This document shows, piece by piece, positions 1 to 11,787 of a stretch of 64,000 nucleotides of DNA (positions are counted from its first letter, which is position 1; every line of letters starts with the position of its first letter). The notes under the pieces were generated by a model that was not told where the DNA came from, did not search any database, and saw only the letters and a list, made by a program, of their open reading frames with translations. The DNA is from Dioszegia crocea (Eukaryota; Basidiomycota; Tremellomycetes; Tremellales; Bulleribasidiaceae), in assembly GCA_001600615.1 (NCBI GenBank), contig BCKK01000003.1:1252500-1316499 (forward strand), read 5' to 3'. Position numbers and translations under genes: made by a program.

Positions 1-175
1 AGATAGAGTAGTGCTACATTCGGAGCACTGCCAATCAGCGCAATGTACAATACAAGTAAGAAAGGCGACATACCTTCAGACAGTGCTTGTGAACCCATAG
101 ATCCGAGATCCGGATTCTTTCGGTAGGATAGCAGGATTTGTCGCAGGTCGCGCAGTTTTTGGTGGCGAGAGTCAT
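1..175 (-). CDS. LIM-domain protein, 5' part only (runs off left edge)
   Basis: The minus-strand ATG at 173-175 opens a 34-codon exon (175-74). A 46-nt GT-AG intron (73-28) follows, then the first 27 nt of exon 2. The translation has the first zinc module of a LIM domain: C8-x2-C11, then H29-x2-C32, C35 and C38 in the context WVHKHCLK|CSEC, with the intron between K34 and C35. LIM domains are zinc-binding protein-interaction modules found in cytoskeletal, Rho-signalling and transcriptional proteins. Which kind this is cannot be told from 43 residues. The zinc-ligand spacing and the phase-correct splice make the domain call strong; the full length is unknown. Confidence 0.72.
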
Positions 176-348
176 CACTTGAGCTTGGTAGATATAACGA
201 TTGGGGCCAAAGAGGAAGATATGGGGTAACTAGCGATCGACATTGAGCTCTTAAGGCCAAGCCGGAGCTGAATATGACCGAAGATCGCTTCCGATGTCTC
301 ATACTCAGTCTGTTTTATCAGTGTCTCAGCTGAGCATTTTGGAAGACG

Positions 349-603
349 GAAGGTTGTCTCACAATGTCTCGCCTCATCTCACCGCCGGGAATTGTGGAAT
401 GGATCATGCCTCCATGGTCCATCGGCTGAAGATATCCCTGCGCCTCCTGCGTCCTGCTCTGCTTGGTCACGACAGAAGGTTGTCTCACACCGTCTGGTCT
501 GCTCTCGCGGCCGGGAACCGCGGAATGGATCAACCCTCCAAGTCCCATCCGCTGATGATATCCCTGTACCATCGCACGCCTCCTGCACCCTGCTCCGCTT
601 GGC
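349..603. repeat. Imperfect tandem duplication, period 126 bp, at the 3' end of VPS36
   Basis: Two adjacent diverged copies (about 349-466 and 475-603) share GGTTGTCTCAC at 351 and 478, a GGAATGGATCA block, and GATATCCCTG at 431 and 557, giving a 126-bp period (42 codons). The right copy holds the last codons and stop of VPS36. The left copy lies downstream of that stop, so the repeat looks like a partial duplication of the gene's 3' end. Confidence 0.75.
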
Positions 604-2515
604 CATCCCGGACGATTCCTTCGACTCCCGTCTCTCTGCCTCCGAGTGGCGCATCCAATCGCTCAATCTCTTCCATCAACTCTTTGGCGAGTCCGATGGC
701 TAGTCCCTCATACCCGGCAATCTCAATCAGACTGAGACTCTTCTCCGTCGCTTCGGTGGAGTCTGGGGCGAGGAGATCCAGTATGCGGGAGAGAATGTTG
801 GGCGGAGAGTACGTCGGAGAGTACAGTACTTTAAGGGCAGAAGGTAGAGTTCTTAGTCGAATGGGAGGGGAGCTGTGATCGCTCAGGAAGGGAAGGATGG
901 AGATGAGAGTTGATGGTGACAGCAGCGCTATACAGGTCAGCTTTGGCTCCAAACTTAAGAAAGCGAACTCACCAACGCCCCTGGCCCGCATCCACAAACC
1001 CCAAACCTCATCTAGTCCAATGACACCCCTACCCTTGCTTCCCACCATCAACCCCTCCACTTCTCTACCATTTCCCTTCTGCCCCGAATGACCCGTAAGC
1101 AACGCACCGAGCTCTTTTGCTAAACCTTCGAGGTATTCCCGATCGCTCCGAACCATGTCGCTGGTTAGAGCAGGAGCTGGGAGACCAAGCTGAACCAGAG
1201 ATGTCCGGATAAGCGTGGCTTCTTCTTCCTGCCGAGCCTTGTCCGCTCCACCAGTGGGTGGATTGAGTCGCTGCTGAGTGAGAAGTTTCTCGTTGAGCGA
1301 TTGAGCGAGCTTGACCATTTCGCCAGCTCGGACCATGAGGACTTCCAGATCGGCGAAAGCGGATGAGACGTTGGCCGAGCGATTCTTTGCATCGAGGGAG
1401 ATTGTCTGCAGGATGCCGTCTGTATGATCAGCGACGGCTGTCGAGAATACATACCGATACCAGAAGCACGAGGGGTCGTAGTCCCGCTTGGGTCGCCGCT
1501 CATGCTATTGCGGTTTGTTGCTGCCTGAAGATGTTAGTTCGATGCAGGCCGTGTAGCCGTACGATGCTCACCTGTCTCTCCCACGCTTTCTGACCGAGTA
1601 CACTCTTCAACTTGGCATAGGCCACTTTCTCGCCGCCCTTCCTGAAGCTCAACCGGACGATGTCCATCTTCCCATCGTCCGCTGGAGTAAGGCTAGGTGT
1701 CGGCCTTGCACCACCGCCAGCGGCCGAGACAACAGCTGGTCGAGGCAGTGGTGTCGAGCAGATCTCACACGACCTCATTGAAGGGTGATTCACAAAAGTG
1801 CAAGCTGGACAAGCGATCTTGGCAGCAGGTCCGGACGCCGCACCGCCGTTGCTCGTAGTCCCGAGACCAGACGAGTCCGAGCCTGTAGCGGCAGACGAAA
1901 CAGTCGTCTCCTGAGTCGATCGTCGCTTGGCCGACGTCCCGACAGACGGTGGTCCAGGCGTGCCCGACCGACTATGCGGTATCCGGTCCTTTCCGACCCC
2001 ACATAAGCCGCACTTCCCCTCATCTCCCGCGTTCCTGTATCCGCAAACACCACAAGTCCAACTCTCTCCGTCTGCGCCTTCAATAGTTAGGCTGATCCGC
2101 GAGCCATTCGCTCCTGCTACGCCGGCAGGAGGGCCGAGGGAGAGTGTGATCTTGGCCGAGGACCGCATGAACCCGGTGTAGAATTCGGTCTGGCGGATGT
2201 CTTTGAGAGAAGCAGATAGTCCTGCAGTTGTCGATGCGATTCTGGAGGTGGATGGAGCATCTGAGACGGGCTCCAGGAGTAGTCGATGGGTAGTTAGGTG
2301 GAAGATGAGAGATTGATAGCCTGGGATTTTATTGTTGCTGCTGTGGTCAGCTTTGCGACCCAGATACGATGGCCCACTCACCCCTCGTATAGACCTAGAC
2401 CATCCCAGCTGCCAATCCACTCCTCGTTCTCCTGTAGAGCTTGGCCGATAGGCCCACTAGGCCGCCATATCCTCCAGAATCGTGTGGAGAGGCCCGCGGG
2501 CAGAGCCGAGGTCAT
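530..2515 (-). CDS. VPS36: ESCRT-II subunit Vps36 (GLUE domain with two NZF zinc fingers)
   Basis: Five exons (2515-2382, 2340-1572, 1524-1455, 1419-973, 927-530) give 605 aa; the introns are 41, 47, 35 and 45 nt. The GLUE/PH fold starts near residue 30 (GLYEG, then LIFHLTTHRLLLEP). It is interrupted by two NZF fingers, CGVCGYRNAGDEGKCGLCG and CPACTFVNHPSMRSCEIC, as in yeast Vps36. The C-terminal half carries the winged-helix EAP45 region (GVALLSPSTLISI; AGYEGLAIGLAKELMEEIE). Vps36 binds phosphoinositides and ubiquitin on endosomes and is a core part of ESCRT-II in multivesicular-body sorting. The last codons lie inside a tandem repeat, so the natural C-terminus could differ slightly. Start chosen at the ATG before a short N-terminal exon. 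Confidence 0.9.
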
Positions 2516-2886
2516 GGTATCTGACTGGGATCGCCCGTGACTCCTCCGGCTCGACAACAGAAACCTGACTCAGGCTTAGCTGCGTAGATCTCAGCGACCG
2601 AAATGCCGCCTTTCTTACGAGTCGGAACTGAGCAGACGATATGTAGAATCTGCAAAGGTCCGCATCTTCTCAAGTTCTTGTTTGCGGCCGGAATCGGCCT
2701 CCCGTGCGTCACCCAGAAATACACCGTCTAGCTCAGGATATATCATACATCTCGTGTCGCCTGTGGAACAAGAAGGTAGTATGAGCACAGGTATCCTAGT
2801 GCTTGACTTGATCAAACCCCAAATACCGACTCGCATCACTTTGTGAAAGATTTCCTGCCATACCGTCCGCCCAGCTTCTCCAGGCC
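2516..2886. other. Intergenic, VPS36 promoter side
   Basis: This 371-bp stretch lies between the VPS36 start and the 3' end of the next minus-strand gene. Short open frames here show no family resemblance and no consistent splice pattern. I see no gene. Confidence 0.6.
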
Positions 2887-4489
2887 CTAACCTTCTATCC
2901 ACGCCCAGCGGTCCTTAAGCTGTCTCAACGACATAATCTCCTTTCCGAGCGGGGATAGCACGTCATACCACCGCGTTTCCCCCGGCTCCGGCTCCTTACG
3001 GACCCCGTCAACTACCTGTCGTCGGATCTGAACCAACACCACCACGTCTGGATCATCTGCCGACCTGTAGGCGTACCGCTGAGCATAATCGTACTCCCAA
3101 ATCGCATAGAAAGCGACGTCTGGGGCGACGGGATAGTCGTCGGTCCAGACGGCTTGACGAAGACTGGGGTACCGCTCGAAAAGGCTGTGCAGCCCATGCG
3201 CAGCGTAAATTTCTTCTATGGGCGTGTCGGCGGCAGAACAGAGTATGGAATCGAGATTGTCTGCTCTCCTCCAGTCCAGCCATACGATCCGCGTGAGGTA
3301 TGGCATGTATGGGCAGTCTTTTGGACGCTATGGTGGTGAGCTCATATATGATCTGAGACTTACTGAATCCAAGAGCGGGGTGAAATAAACCTCTTCATCT
3401 CCCTCTCCATCCTCCTCCTCCTGCTCTAAGACCAGAGTCTGCAGACGCCTAATTCCAGATCCCGCTACCAACTGTCCTTGGAGGTCTCGATACCGACGGA
3501 GGAGTGATTTGGGACGGGGATGATAATAGGCGAAACCTTCCAAGTGGTTGCATTCCATGATGCTTTTGACACCTAGCGTAGGGAGAGAGGTAGGGTCTTC
3601 GCCTGGCAATTGTAATGTCAGTTGGCGAAGAGAGCGAATGCCCGGAATGAACGTAACGAGAGCTTCCAAGATCATCATGATGTCCCCGCCAAGGACGAGC
3701 GTCTCGAGGTCTTCGAAAGATGGGCGTCCGAGTGGGATTATTGGGAAGCCCTCCGACTGTGGGAATTGGCAGCATACGGTCAAGTTGACGAGATTGGGCA
3801 GTGAAGGGGCTAGCGCGCCGAGATGGGATAGGACCCGTGCCGTTGCTACGAGTTGGAAGTTGCGAAGGAGGGGAAACTGGATGGGCTCGGTGCCTGTTGG
3901 GTATAAGACTTGTCCCCAGATTGCCAAGGCATCCCTTGCCTCGGTCCGCAGGTTCTCCTCCAATCCCGCAGGTGATGAGGGTGCGTCATTGACAAGCTGC
4001 CAGAGCCTGTCGATGACGAGCAGCTCGAGGGTATCGATTTGCTGGGAAAGGGCGATCAGATGTGTCCATCCAGCGTAGAAGTGGTCATCTCGGACTTCGA
4101 CGACGAGAGAAGTCAAGCATGCGCGGGATTGAGCATCGGCGGCTAGGTGTCTATCGAGCATCTCGGATAGTTCCTCTAGCTCGTCCCGGCGTTGCAGATT
4201 GGCCTGAGCGGAAATGGGTGGGACATCTTCAAATGCTGAGGCATCAGCTCGAGCTCAAAAGCCTTCATACTTCGGTAAGGCACGTACGATCTAATCCGTG
4301 GGGCGGACAGTGCTTGTTCGCGAGCACAACTCGGCTGCCCAGATATTGCTTCATCTCAACCTCACCCGCCCACCGAAATGCTCGACATGTCGCCCGTATT
4401 CTCCTCAGATCGCGCTCCGAGGTGCTATATGCAGCTACTTCCCGCAATAGGTGGCTGGGTAGCTGATCGAGTGTGAAGTTGGATGACAT
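2887..4489 (-). CDS. F-box/LRR-like protein, family A copy 1
   Basis: Three exons (4489-4288, 4235-3364, 3327-2887) give 504 aa; introns are 52 and 36 nt. The N-terminus is F-box-like (LPSHLLREVAAYSTSERDL followed by RIRATCRAFR). A leucine-rich middle (LLRNFQLVATARVLSHLGALAP, then LPNLVNLTVC) and a C-terminal SLFERYPSLRQAVW block follow. F-box proteins usually recruit substrates to SCF ubiquitin ligases; the substrate here is unknown. The first intron is in phase 1 and the second in phase 0, as in all other family A copies. A second ATG 72 nt upstream (4561) is in frame, but the F-box homology starts right after 4489. The acidic insert near residue 340 (EQEEEDGEGDEE) and the YAIWEYDYAQRYAYRSADD segment are peculiar to this copy. 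Confidence 0.75.
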
Positions 4490-4970
4490 TTGGGCAAGAG
4501 GTGGAGGACTGTGCAGAGGGGGAAATGATTGAATCGAGAGAAGCGGAATATTGAATTGCACTAGTCTATCACCAGTTTTGGTCTAGTTAAGCATTCCTCC
4601 CAAATTTCTAGGTGTAACAACGCTTAGCGGTTGCTGATCATGCCTGCAATTCCATCGGTGGACGTGGTGAGACCAAGACGAGCTCTTATACGCCGCTTAT
4701 GCTTGTCGAAGCGCTGAGAGGCCCAGGTTATTTCCTCGTCATTGACATCTCTCTAAACTCTCTCCCAAGCGATCATCGGCAAAGACTAATGACTCTCTCC
4801 AGCCGCACTGATCAACAGCCGAGCATCGTTCCTTCCAGTCCCTATTCCATCCCGTTCTTCCACCAGCGTCTCCCGCTAACGCCCTCGCAATCCGCTTACT
4901 CGTTCATCCCTCCGCCATCTCATTTCGGACATGTCGCAGCGATGTGCAGTCCGGCGTCGTAGATGGTACA
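4490..4970. other. Intergenic between two F-box genes
   Basis: 481 bp holding the upstream region of the 2887-4489 gene and the 3' flank of the next. Small open frames on both strands have no recognisable domain. Nothing else seen. Confidence 0.55.
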
Positions 4971-6437
4971 TCATAGCAAGAGGTCATCTGGTCGATGGAC
5001 GGTGTGGACCACTCTTCGTTTCGAAGGGGATAGGGTATGGTCGAAGGGATCAATCGAGTAGATCTCCGGGTGGTGGGATATCCACTCAACAAGCTCCAGA
5101 GTCCGATACTGCTGGAACAGACTGTCGAGGGCGGCGGGGTCATACAATTCGCTGCCGCTCAATTGTTGATCGGGGTTGGCACGCGGATGTGCAGATAAGG
5201 GGATGATGTAGGTAATGCGCCTGAGGTATGGGAGGCTGGGCTTCGGAAGTTTGGGCTGAGAGATCAGCTTAATAAATGACACATGTCCCAAAACTCAGAC
5301 TCACTTTGGCTAGAAGTGGGTACACAGGCTTTGAGGCTCCAAGGCCTTGAACTCCCTCCAAGACGAGTGTCTGTAGGAAGATCTCAGTCCCTGTAATCCA
5401 TCTGTAATAGTTGGGGAGAGCTTCGAAGAATGTCATGGCGATCGGCCCGTAGATAGCAAGCCCAAGCAAAGGCTCAACGCCATCGATGGCGGAATGGATC
5501 TCCAGAAGATCTGAATCTCTCACGCGCTCCTCCGGACGTGTGTTGATCATGATCGAGAGGAATCTCATGCGACACAGGCGATCATGATGTAAATCGATCC
5601 GCAGTTGCCCCAACGAAGCCAGCGCTACCGTGCTGCCTTTGACAGTAACCCTCTCGAGGTGGTCTAGCACAGGAATAACTGGTCCAAGCGTGACATACTG
5701 GTTTCCCGACTTCGGCTGTCTCGTTCCCGTTACGATCAGAGTGACTTTTCTTATGTTCGGAACCTGTAGCGAGATCGACGCCAGCTCGTTGACGCGGCAG
5801 CCCGGAGTTGCTATGACGAGCGATGTGACATTGCGGAAAGAGGGACCGACGAAGACGATGTCTCGAGCGTCGGGCCACTGACGGATCGTTGTGGGATCAA
5901 AGCGGAACGTTGTCTCGCTCAGCTCGTCCGCCCGCCGACCGCTCCGAGTGAAGACTTTGGAATCGTGAAGGTGAAGCTCGAGATGTTCCAGCTGGGCAGC
6001 AAAGGGTTTGACATGTGGCCAGACGATTCGCTTGTCTGATAGGATCGAAACGTCAAGAGTGAGCTTTCGGAGGTGTAGTCGAGAGGGAGGGTAGGCTTCA
6101 AGATGAGCTGCGAAAAGCTCATTCTGGCGGCCGAGCGCCTTTCGCCTCTCGTCTTGTTCATCGATCAGATCAGGACCAGTACGAGTCATCATATCATAGA
6201 CTATGATATCAGCACGTGTCAAGGCATAAGAATGGCTAGCGTACCATCGCTGTATAGATCTGGCTGGAGGGTAACATTTTTCTCCTTCAGATGGGGCACG
6301 AGGGCTGCCTCTGCCTCATGCCGGACCGAGCGACAAGCTCGCATCAACATCCATATCTCGCGCTCGTCTGAGTAGTTGGCGATGTCTCGCAGGATATGAG
6401 GGGGCATGGACGCCAAAGAGATGGGAGGGGTAGGCAT
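4971..6437 (-). CDS. F-box/LRR-like protein, family A copy 2
   Basis: Three exons (6437-6245, 6200-5305, 5255-4971) give 457 aa; introns are 44 and 49 nt, phases 1 and 0. The F-box reads SMPPHILRDIANYSDEREIW then LMRACRSVRHEAEAALVP. The middle is leucine-rich with beta-strand/helix periodicity (LHLRKLTLDVSIL; LEHLELHLHDSKV; LLGLAIYGPIAMTFFEALP). The C-terminal exon starts PKLPKPSLPYLRRITYI and has the LFQQYRTLELVEW block common to the family. The expected role is SCF substrate adaptor, inferred only from the fold. An upstream in-frame extension (to 6692) is hydrophobic and lacks similarity to its siblings, so the ATG at 6437 is preferred. Confidence 0.75.
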
Positions 6438-6877
6438 TTTGGGCTGCGATAGGGTTGGATAATGTCGAGTGAGGAATGATGACGGTGGATTGAGGGGATT
6501 GGGAATCGAGTGGACGTTGTGTATCTTCTGAGCACACCTTGAATTGACGGAGGAGGGCAGAATTTGCCGATGTAGGTGGGGTCGATGACGTGACTGAGAA
6601 GAGAGAGTCGAGAAGGAGAGAAGCAGAGTAATGAATGAATGAGAAGGAAAGAAACAGAGTGAATGAATGAATATGCGAAGGGAGGCACACAAGCAAAACT
6701 TATAAGGTTTGCTAGACCGCCGCCCCTTTGCGCCGTTTCAACTCGGCAGCTATGAAACCAACTCCTCATTCCTGTGTTTCAATCCGGGTATGCTCGTCTC
6801 ATCACAACTACGTTCAAGCTACACAAGGTATTACCGATCCAGCAAACTAAGCCACCTAACCCATCTCCATACGAGAA
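6438..6877. other. Intergenic; F-box promoter and LEU1 3' flank
   Basis: 440 bp. The stretch 6600-6680 is rich in GAATGAATGAG/AAGGAGAG purine repeats just upstream of the F-box start, plausibly 5' leader or promoter. No gene seen. Confidence 0.5.
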
Positions 6878-9707
6878 CTACCAGTCAATCCCCTTGCCGG
6901 CCTTCTTGACCGGCACAATCTTCTGTCCCTTCTTGGCGTACCCCACTCCATCGAGCCAAGGCCAGATCTTGCTCCTCTTCTCGTCAAACCTCTCAATCGC
7001 CTCCTTGTGCTGGAACGTAAGTCCAATATCGTCCAGACCGTTGAGGAGGCAGTGTTTCCGGAATGGGTCAATGTCAAATGACACAGTCTCGCCATTGGGT
7101 CGGATGACCTGCTGCTTTTCGAGATCGACAGTGAGCTCCTTGCCGGCCTGAGCGTCTTCGGCGAGGAGGGCAAGCTCTGAGGGGGGTAGGATGATGCAGA
7201 GCATGCCGTTCTTGGCGCAGTTGTTGCGGAAGATGTCTCCGAACGAGGGTGCCATCACTGTAATGTCAGCAAATGAGAACGATGACAAGCGCCTAGAACT
7301 CACCAGTTCGGATCCCAAAGTCTAGCAGAGCCCAAGGGGCGTGCTCCCTCGATGACCCACAACCAAAGTTGTCACCGGTACAGACGAGAATTTGGGACTT
7401 GTTGAAGGGTTCCTTGTTGAGGATGAAACTTGGGTTGGGCTCGCCAGTCTTAATGTCATAGCGGACAGGCCAGAACAGAGCAGCGCCCAGACCAGACTTC
7501 AAGAGGGTTTTTAGGAATTGTTTAGGGATGATCTTGTCGGTGTCAATGTTGGCTTCGCCCATGTGAGCCGCGATACCCTTGACGACGTTGTACTTGGGTA
7601 GACCGGCCGAGGCTGCTGCCGCCTGCTGAAGGGTGGTCTGCTCGGATGGGACATCGCCGACGGGGGCAATAGGGGGGTGGGGGAGATCGACGGGCTGGAG
7701 GTAGTCGTGGTAGGATGTAATCTTTAGCGCCGCGTCCTTGTCGGTACGGGTACCCATGATGGTTCGGACATCGGTGAGGTAGCCGGTAAGAGCGGCAGCA
7801 GCGACCATAGCGGGGGACATAAGATGGGTTCGACCACCAGCACCCTGACGACCCTCAAAGTTCCGGTTCGAGGTTGAAGCGCATCGCTCTTGGGGTTTGA
7901 GCTGATCCGGGTTCATACCCAGACACATGGAGCATCCAGCCTCTCGCCAGTCAAAGCCAGCCCGCTTGAAAATGACATCAAGCCCCTCCGCCTCCGCCTG
8001 CTGCTTGACCAGACCAGATCCGGGTACCACCATCGCGTCGACCCACTCGGCCACCTTGGTATTCTTGCCTGACGCCTCAGCGGCCAGAATGACCCGAGCT
8101 GCAGAACGCATATCCTCAATTCGGCCATTGGTGCAAGACCCGAAGAATGCCTTGTCGATTTTGACCTCCGACATGGGGGTACCGGCGGTAAGACCCATGT
8201 ATTTGAGCGAGCGCTCGACATCGCCTGGGGCCTGGAAATCAGCGGGATTGGGGACGACACCGGTGATGGCAACGGTGTCTTGGGGGGATGTACCCCAGGT
8301 GACGGTAGGAGTGATGTCCGACGCCTGAATTTCGACCTCAATATCGTACTTCGCGGCGGGGTCGGAAGGGAGGGTACGCCAGTAAGCGACGGCGGCATCC
8401 CATTCTTCCCCCTCTCGAGGAGCGAGAGGACGCCCCTTGAGGTACTCGAAAGTGATGTCATCCGGCGCGATCATGCCCGCCCGAGCTCCACCTTCGATCG
8501 ACATGTTGCAGATTGACATCCGAGCCTCCATTGACATGGCTCGAATGGCCGAACCGGCGAATTCGATAACGCACCCAGTGCCGCCGGCTGTACCGATAAC
8601 GCCGATAATGTGAAGCACAACATCTTTAGACCCAACGCCTTCGGACAGCTCGCCCTCGACGGAAACGCGCATGTTTTTGGATTTCGCTTGGGGGAGGGTT
8701 TGTGTTGCGAGGACGTGCTCGACTTCCGAAGTTCCGATACCGAAAGCGAGGGCGCCGAAGGCACCGTGAGCTGAGCGTCAGTATAGCTGGTTAAGGAAGT
8801 AGGACGGACTCTAAATGAATCGACAAGCTCGATCGAGAGAAAACTTACTGGACGTGTGAGAATCTCCACAAACGATCGTCGTGCCTGGAAGGGAAAACCC
8901 TGCTAAGGTCAGGTTCGTTCGACACACTGTACGGGCGAATACTTGCCTTGCTCAGGCGAAATCACGTGCACGATCCCAGCTCCAGTCAGTATAGCCCATA
9001 ATCCATAGCAGAAGGACATACCTTGACGTTTATCATCCATGCCGAAATAGGTCAAACCAAACTCTTTGACATTATCCTCCAGCGCCTGGACCTGGGCGCG
9101 TGAGTCCGCCTCCGTAATGAACGTGCTGACCGACTTGAAGTTCTTGCGACTCGTTGTACTGTTCGTAAGCGATTGAACCAGGCTGACAGAATGGAAAAAG
9201 GGCTGACGTACGGGATGTTGTGGTCGACGGTGGCAAGGGTGCAATCCGGCCTCCTAACCTTCCTGCCGGCGTTCCTCAGACCCTCGAAGGCCTGTGGACT
9301 GAACCCGTTAGTACTAGCTTCATATAGCGGCGAATCGATCAGATTTCGAGATTTCCGAATTTCGGTGATCTGGGAGGTCGCAACGACTCGGGAGATGTTG
9401 CCAAACAGCTTAGAAGGACGAGGAGCTCACCTGGTGACCTCGTGCACGATTTGCCTATCAATGTACAACAACAAATCTGCGCGGTTTAGCGAGACCCTAT
9501 ACATCATCGGGGAGCAGGAGAAACTTACCGCCCTCTCCTTCGTGGACGATGTGATCCTGAAACACTTTGTCATAGCTTTTTTTGGTCAGCTTTGCCCTTG
9601 TGACTTCCTCTGCGGCACCCAGATCCATATGCTGGCAAGCCAGCAAAGTTCACCGGTAAGCCATCGTCAACTTACAGTGTTCGGGGACGGGAAGTGGCAA
9701 CAGGCAT
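6878..9707 (-). CDS. LEU1: 3-isopropylmalate dehydratase (isopropylmalate isomerase)
   Basis: Nine exons (9707-9676, 9575-9529, 9476-9431, 9298-9212, 9158-9022, 8979-8947, 8899-8849, 8770-7304, 7257-6878) give 759 aa. This aconitase-family enzyme isomerises 2- to 3-isopropylmalate in leucine synthesis. The start reads [15 protein letters not shown]. The iron-sulphur cysteines are visible in [18 protein letters not shown] and [14 protein letters not shown]. The swivel domain is fused at the C-terminus ([21 protein letters not shown], then [16 protein letters not shown]), as in all fungal LEU1 proteins and unlike the split bacterial LeuC/LeuD. The intron between 8947 and 8899 starts GCAAGT, a GC-AG intron; only this join yields [10 protein letters not shown]. 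The first seven exons are very short (32-137 nt). Confidence in the product is very high. Confidence 0.96.
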
Positions 9708-10344
9708 GTTGGAAAGTGTGAGGTGAGATTCGAGTTTTGCGAGTTTTGATTTTTAGAAACAGCGAATTCAGCTGTTTAAGTGATATGCTCTAGCGGTTTG
9801 ATAGCCGATAGAAGCGAGGGTGAGTATATGTGAGATGTATAGACTCGAGAAGGGGGGATGGAGGTGAGATGGGGTGGGGGTGGAGTGAGGTTTTGACCAA
9901 TCGCTCATCGCGGAATTGGCCGTTGGGGGACCCCTCCCATTTGTTCAACCGGAACTCATCCGTGGAATCCCAAAGGGGTAACCCAGATCAAAAGCACCCC
10001 CGGCCGACAGGTTCCGAGGGATTTCGGGATTAGTTGGTTTCGGCGTGGTGTCAGGGGTGCTTTTCGTCGACTCGGGCTGTCGGCCGATGGGAGCGAAAAG
10101 TCGGCCGATGGGAAATAGTTCCGTCGAGTATAGGGTGAAGTGGGGACGTAGGGGAAAGCAGAGACGACAGCTGAGAAATATTTGGCCAGCTTTTCATTGA
10201 TTCTTAATATACATACACTGGATTGGGGTAGAGAAGATTAGAAAGAATGGTAGAGATAAGGATTTTCACCTGAGGAAAAGGTGGGCGTCACCCACTACAC
10301 CGTACACCATGGCCAGCTGGAAGGATGCAGCATAATCTCATATG
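9708..10344. promoter_or_regulatory. LEU1 upstream region with GC-rich inverted and direct repeats
   Basis: 637 bp between the LEU1 start and the 3' end of the next gene. It contains AAAAGCACCCC (9990-10000) with its reverse complement at 10054-10064, CGGCCGACAG (10001-10010) with its reverse complement at 10077-10086, and a direct repeat of TCGGCCGATGGGA (10080 and 10101). Such clustered repeats suggest regulator binding sites, but no perfect CCGGNNCCGG (Leu3-type) site was found. No gene seen. Confidence 0.4.
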
Positions 10345-11787
10345 CTATAATTTGGCTCGCAATCTCATTTCGCCCTGTCGAGCTTGTCCACTTTCTCTCT
10401 TCGTCCCCTGCTCCAGCCTGACCCAATCCTCCAACGCACGCACTAATCCCCTAACCACCTCCATCCCCATATCAGCCCTCAGACAAATCCTGACCCTTTC
10501 CCCTCCGGGCGGCACCGTAGGCGGCACGACAGGTCTAACCACATATCCCCTCTGGAGCAGGAACGTAGACAATGCGTGGGGTTGGGGAGTGAGAAGACCG
10601 ACGATGGGTGAGAATGGATCAGCGGGGAGGGTGAAATGACGATATTTGGCAGTTTTGAATGGGTGAGGTGCGGCAGGGGGAAGGGAGAGGGTGGATGGAG
10701 GAGTACGACTCAGTAGTGGTTTGAGAAGGGTGTGGAATTCTGATGAGAGTGACATGAGATTCTTCCGGCGCTGGGATTAGCGATGCCATACTTTAGACGT
10801 ACTGTGTCTCCATCTGAACCTTGGAGTAGATCCCATGCGCATTCTAGCGAAATGAGGGTAGAGTGCGGGATTGCCGTGGAGAATATAAGCGGGCGAGCGA
10901 AGTTGATAAGGAATGACCGGATTGTAGGTGAGCAAAGTAGTACAGCTATAGTGTTAGTTGATCATCCTGCCAGATGTGTGGGAGAGAGGAACTGACCACC
11001 AGAACTCCCTACTGCTTTGCCAAACGTCATCAACCTCACTCCGACCCTTTCCTCTCCTAGTGCATGCGCTATCCCTCTCCCTCCCTCTCCATAGACCCCC
11101 GTAGAGTGCGCTTCGTCCAATACCACGCAGTGCCTCTCAGGGGGTACAACCTCATCCATCACATCTAGAAGGGCAGGCAAAGACGCTAAATCCCCATCCA
11201 TCGAGTACAGACTTTCCATCGCGAGAAACACCACTCCCTTATCCGCAGAAGACGAGGGCGCTGTCGATATACGCCTTAGAACATCTCGTAAGGATTCCGG
11301 ATCGTTATGCGCAAAAGCGATCCTGCGCTCGGGCCTCACTCTCGACGCGCGCATACCGGAATGCACACTTGCGTGAACGAGCTCATCATATACTACCCAA
11401 TCTTGAGGTTGGGGGATAGTACTGAAAAATGAAACATTGGCGTCCCATCCCGAATTGAAAAGAAGGGCAGAGGGGGAGTTGAAATATGTTGCAAAGCGAT
11501 TTTCGAGTGATGAGTGGGCTGATGTTCCCCCGCTGAGAAGTCGAGAGCCTGTCGAGCCGAGAATGTGCGGAGTTGAGGAGAGTTTAGATAGATATGCCTC
11601 GCGCAGAGCCGGACTGGCCGTTAAGGATAGGTAGTCATTCGACGACTGGTGTCAGTCGATCCAAAGGGGGACGTACGAAATCGACCAGATCGGACGTGGT
11701 CGTATTGTACTCTTTCAAAGAGCGGTATCGTTTCTTGAGCTTGCGATCTTCGAGGAGGGCATCTAAGCGCCTGTCTAGGTGGGTCAT
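10345..11787 (-). CDS. 8-amino-7-oxononanoate (KAPA) synthase-like PLP enzyme
   Basis: Four exons (11787-11677, 11645-11000, 10945-10803, 10770-10345) give 441 aa; introns are 31, 54 and 32 nt. It belongs to the alpha-oxoamine synthase family (class II aminotransferase fold). Signatures are SSNDYLSLTASP, HILGSTGSRLLSGGTSAHSSLE, DELVHASVHSGMRAS, DEAHSTGVYGEGGRGIAHA and the PLP lysine in LMTFGKAVGSSGA. KAPA synthase condenses pimeloyl-thioester with alanine in biotin synthesis. The length and lack of a mitochondrial extension fit KAPA synthase better than 5-aminolevulinate synthase or serine palmitoyltransferase. The ATG at 11787 is followed by a canonical N-terminal helix (THLDRRLDALLEDRKLKKRY). 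No other biotin gene lies in the window. Confidence 0.85.

Noticed and set aside
294..878. 194-codon plus-strand frame
   Set aside because: Antisense to the VPS36 C-terminal exon and the tandem repeat; open only because of the repeat composition.
6219..6692. N-terminal extension of family A copy 2 to 6692
   Set aside because: The added 85 residues are Ser/Phe-rich, with no counterpart in siblings; the F-box begins right after the ATG at 6437.
9173..9721. 182-codon plus-strand frame over the LEU1 5' end
   Set aside because: Antisense to seven small LEU1 exons whose joined product is unmistakable.
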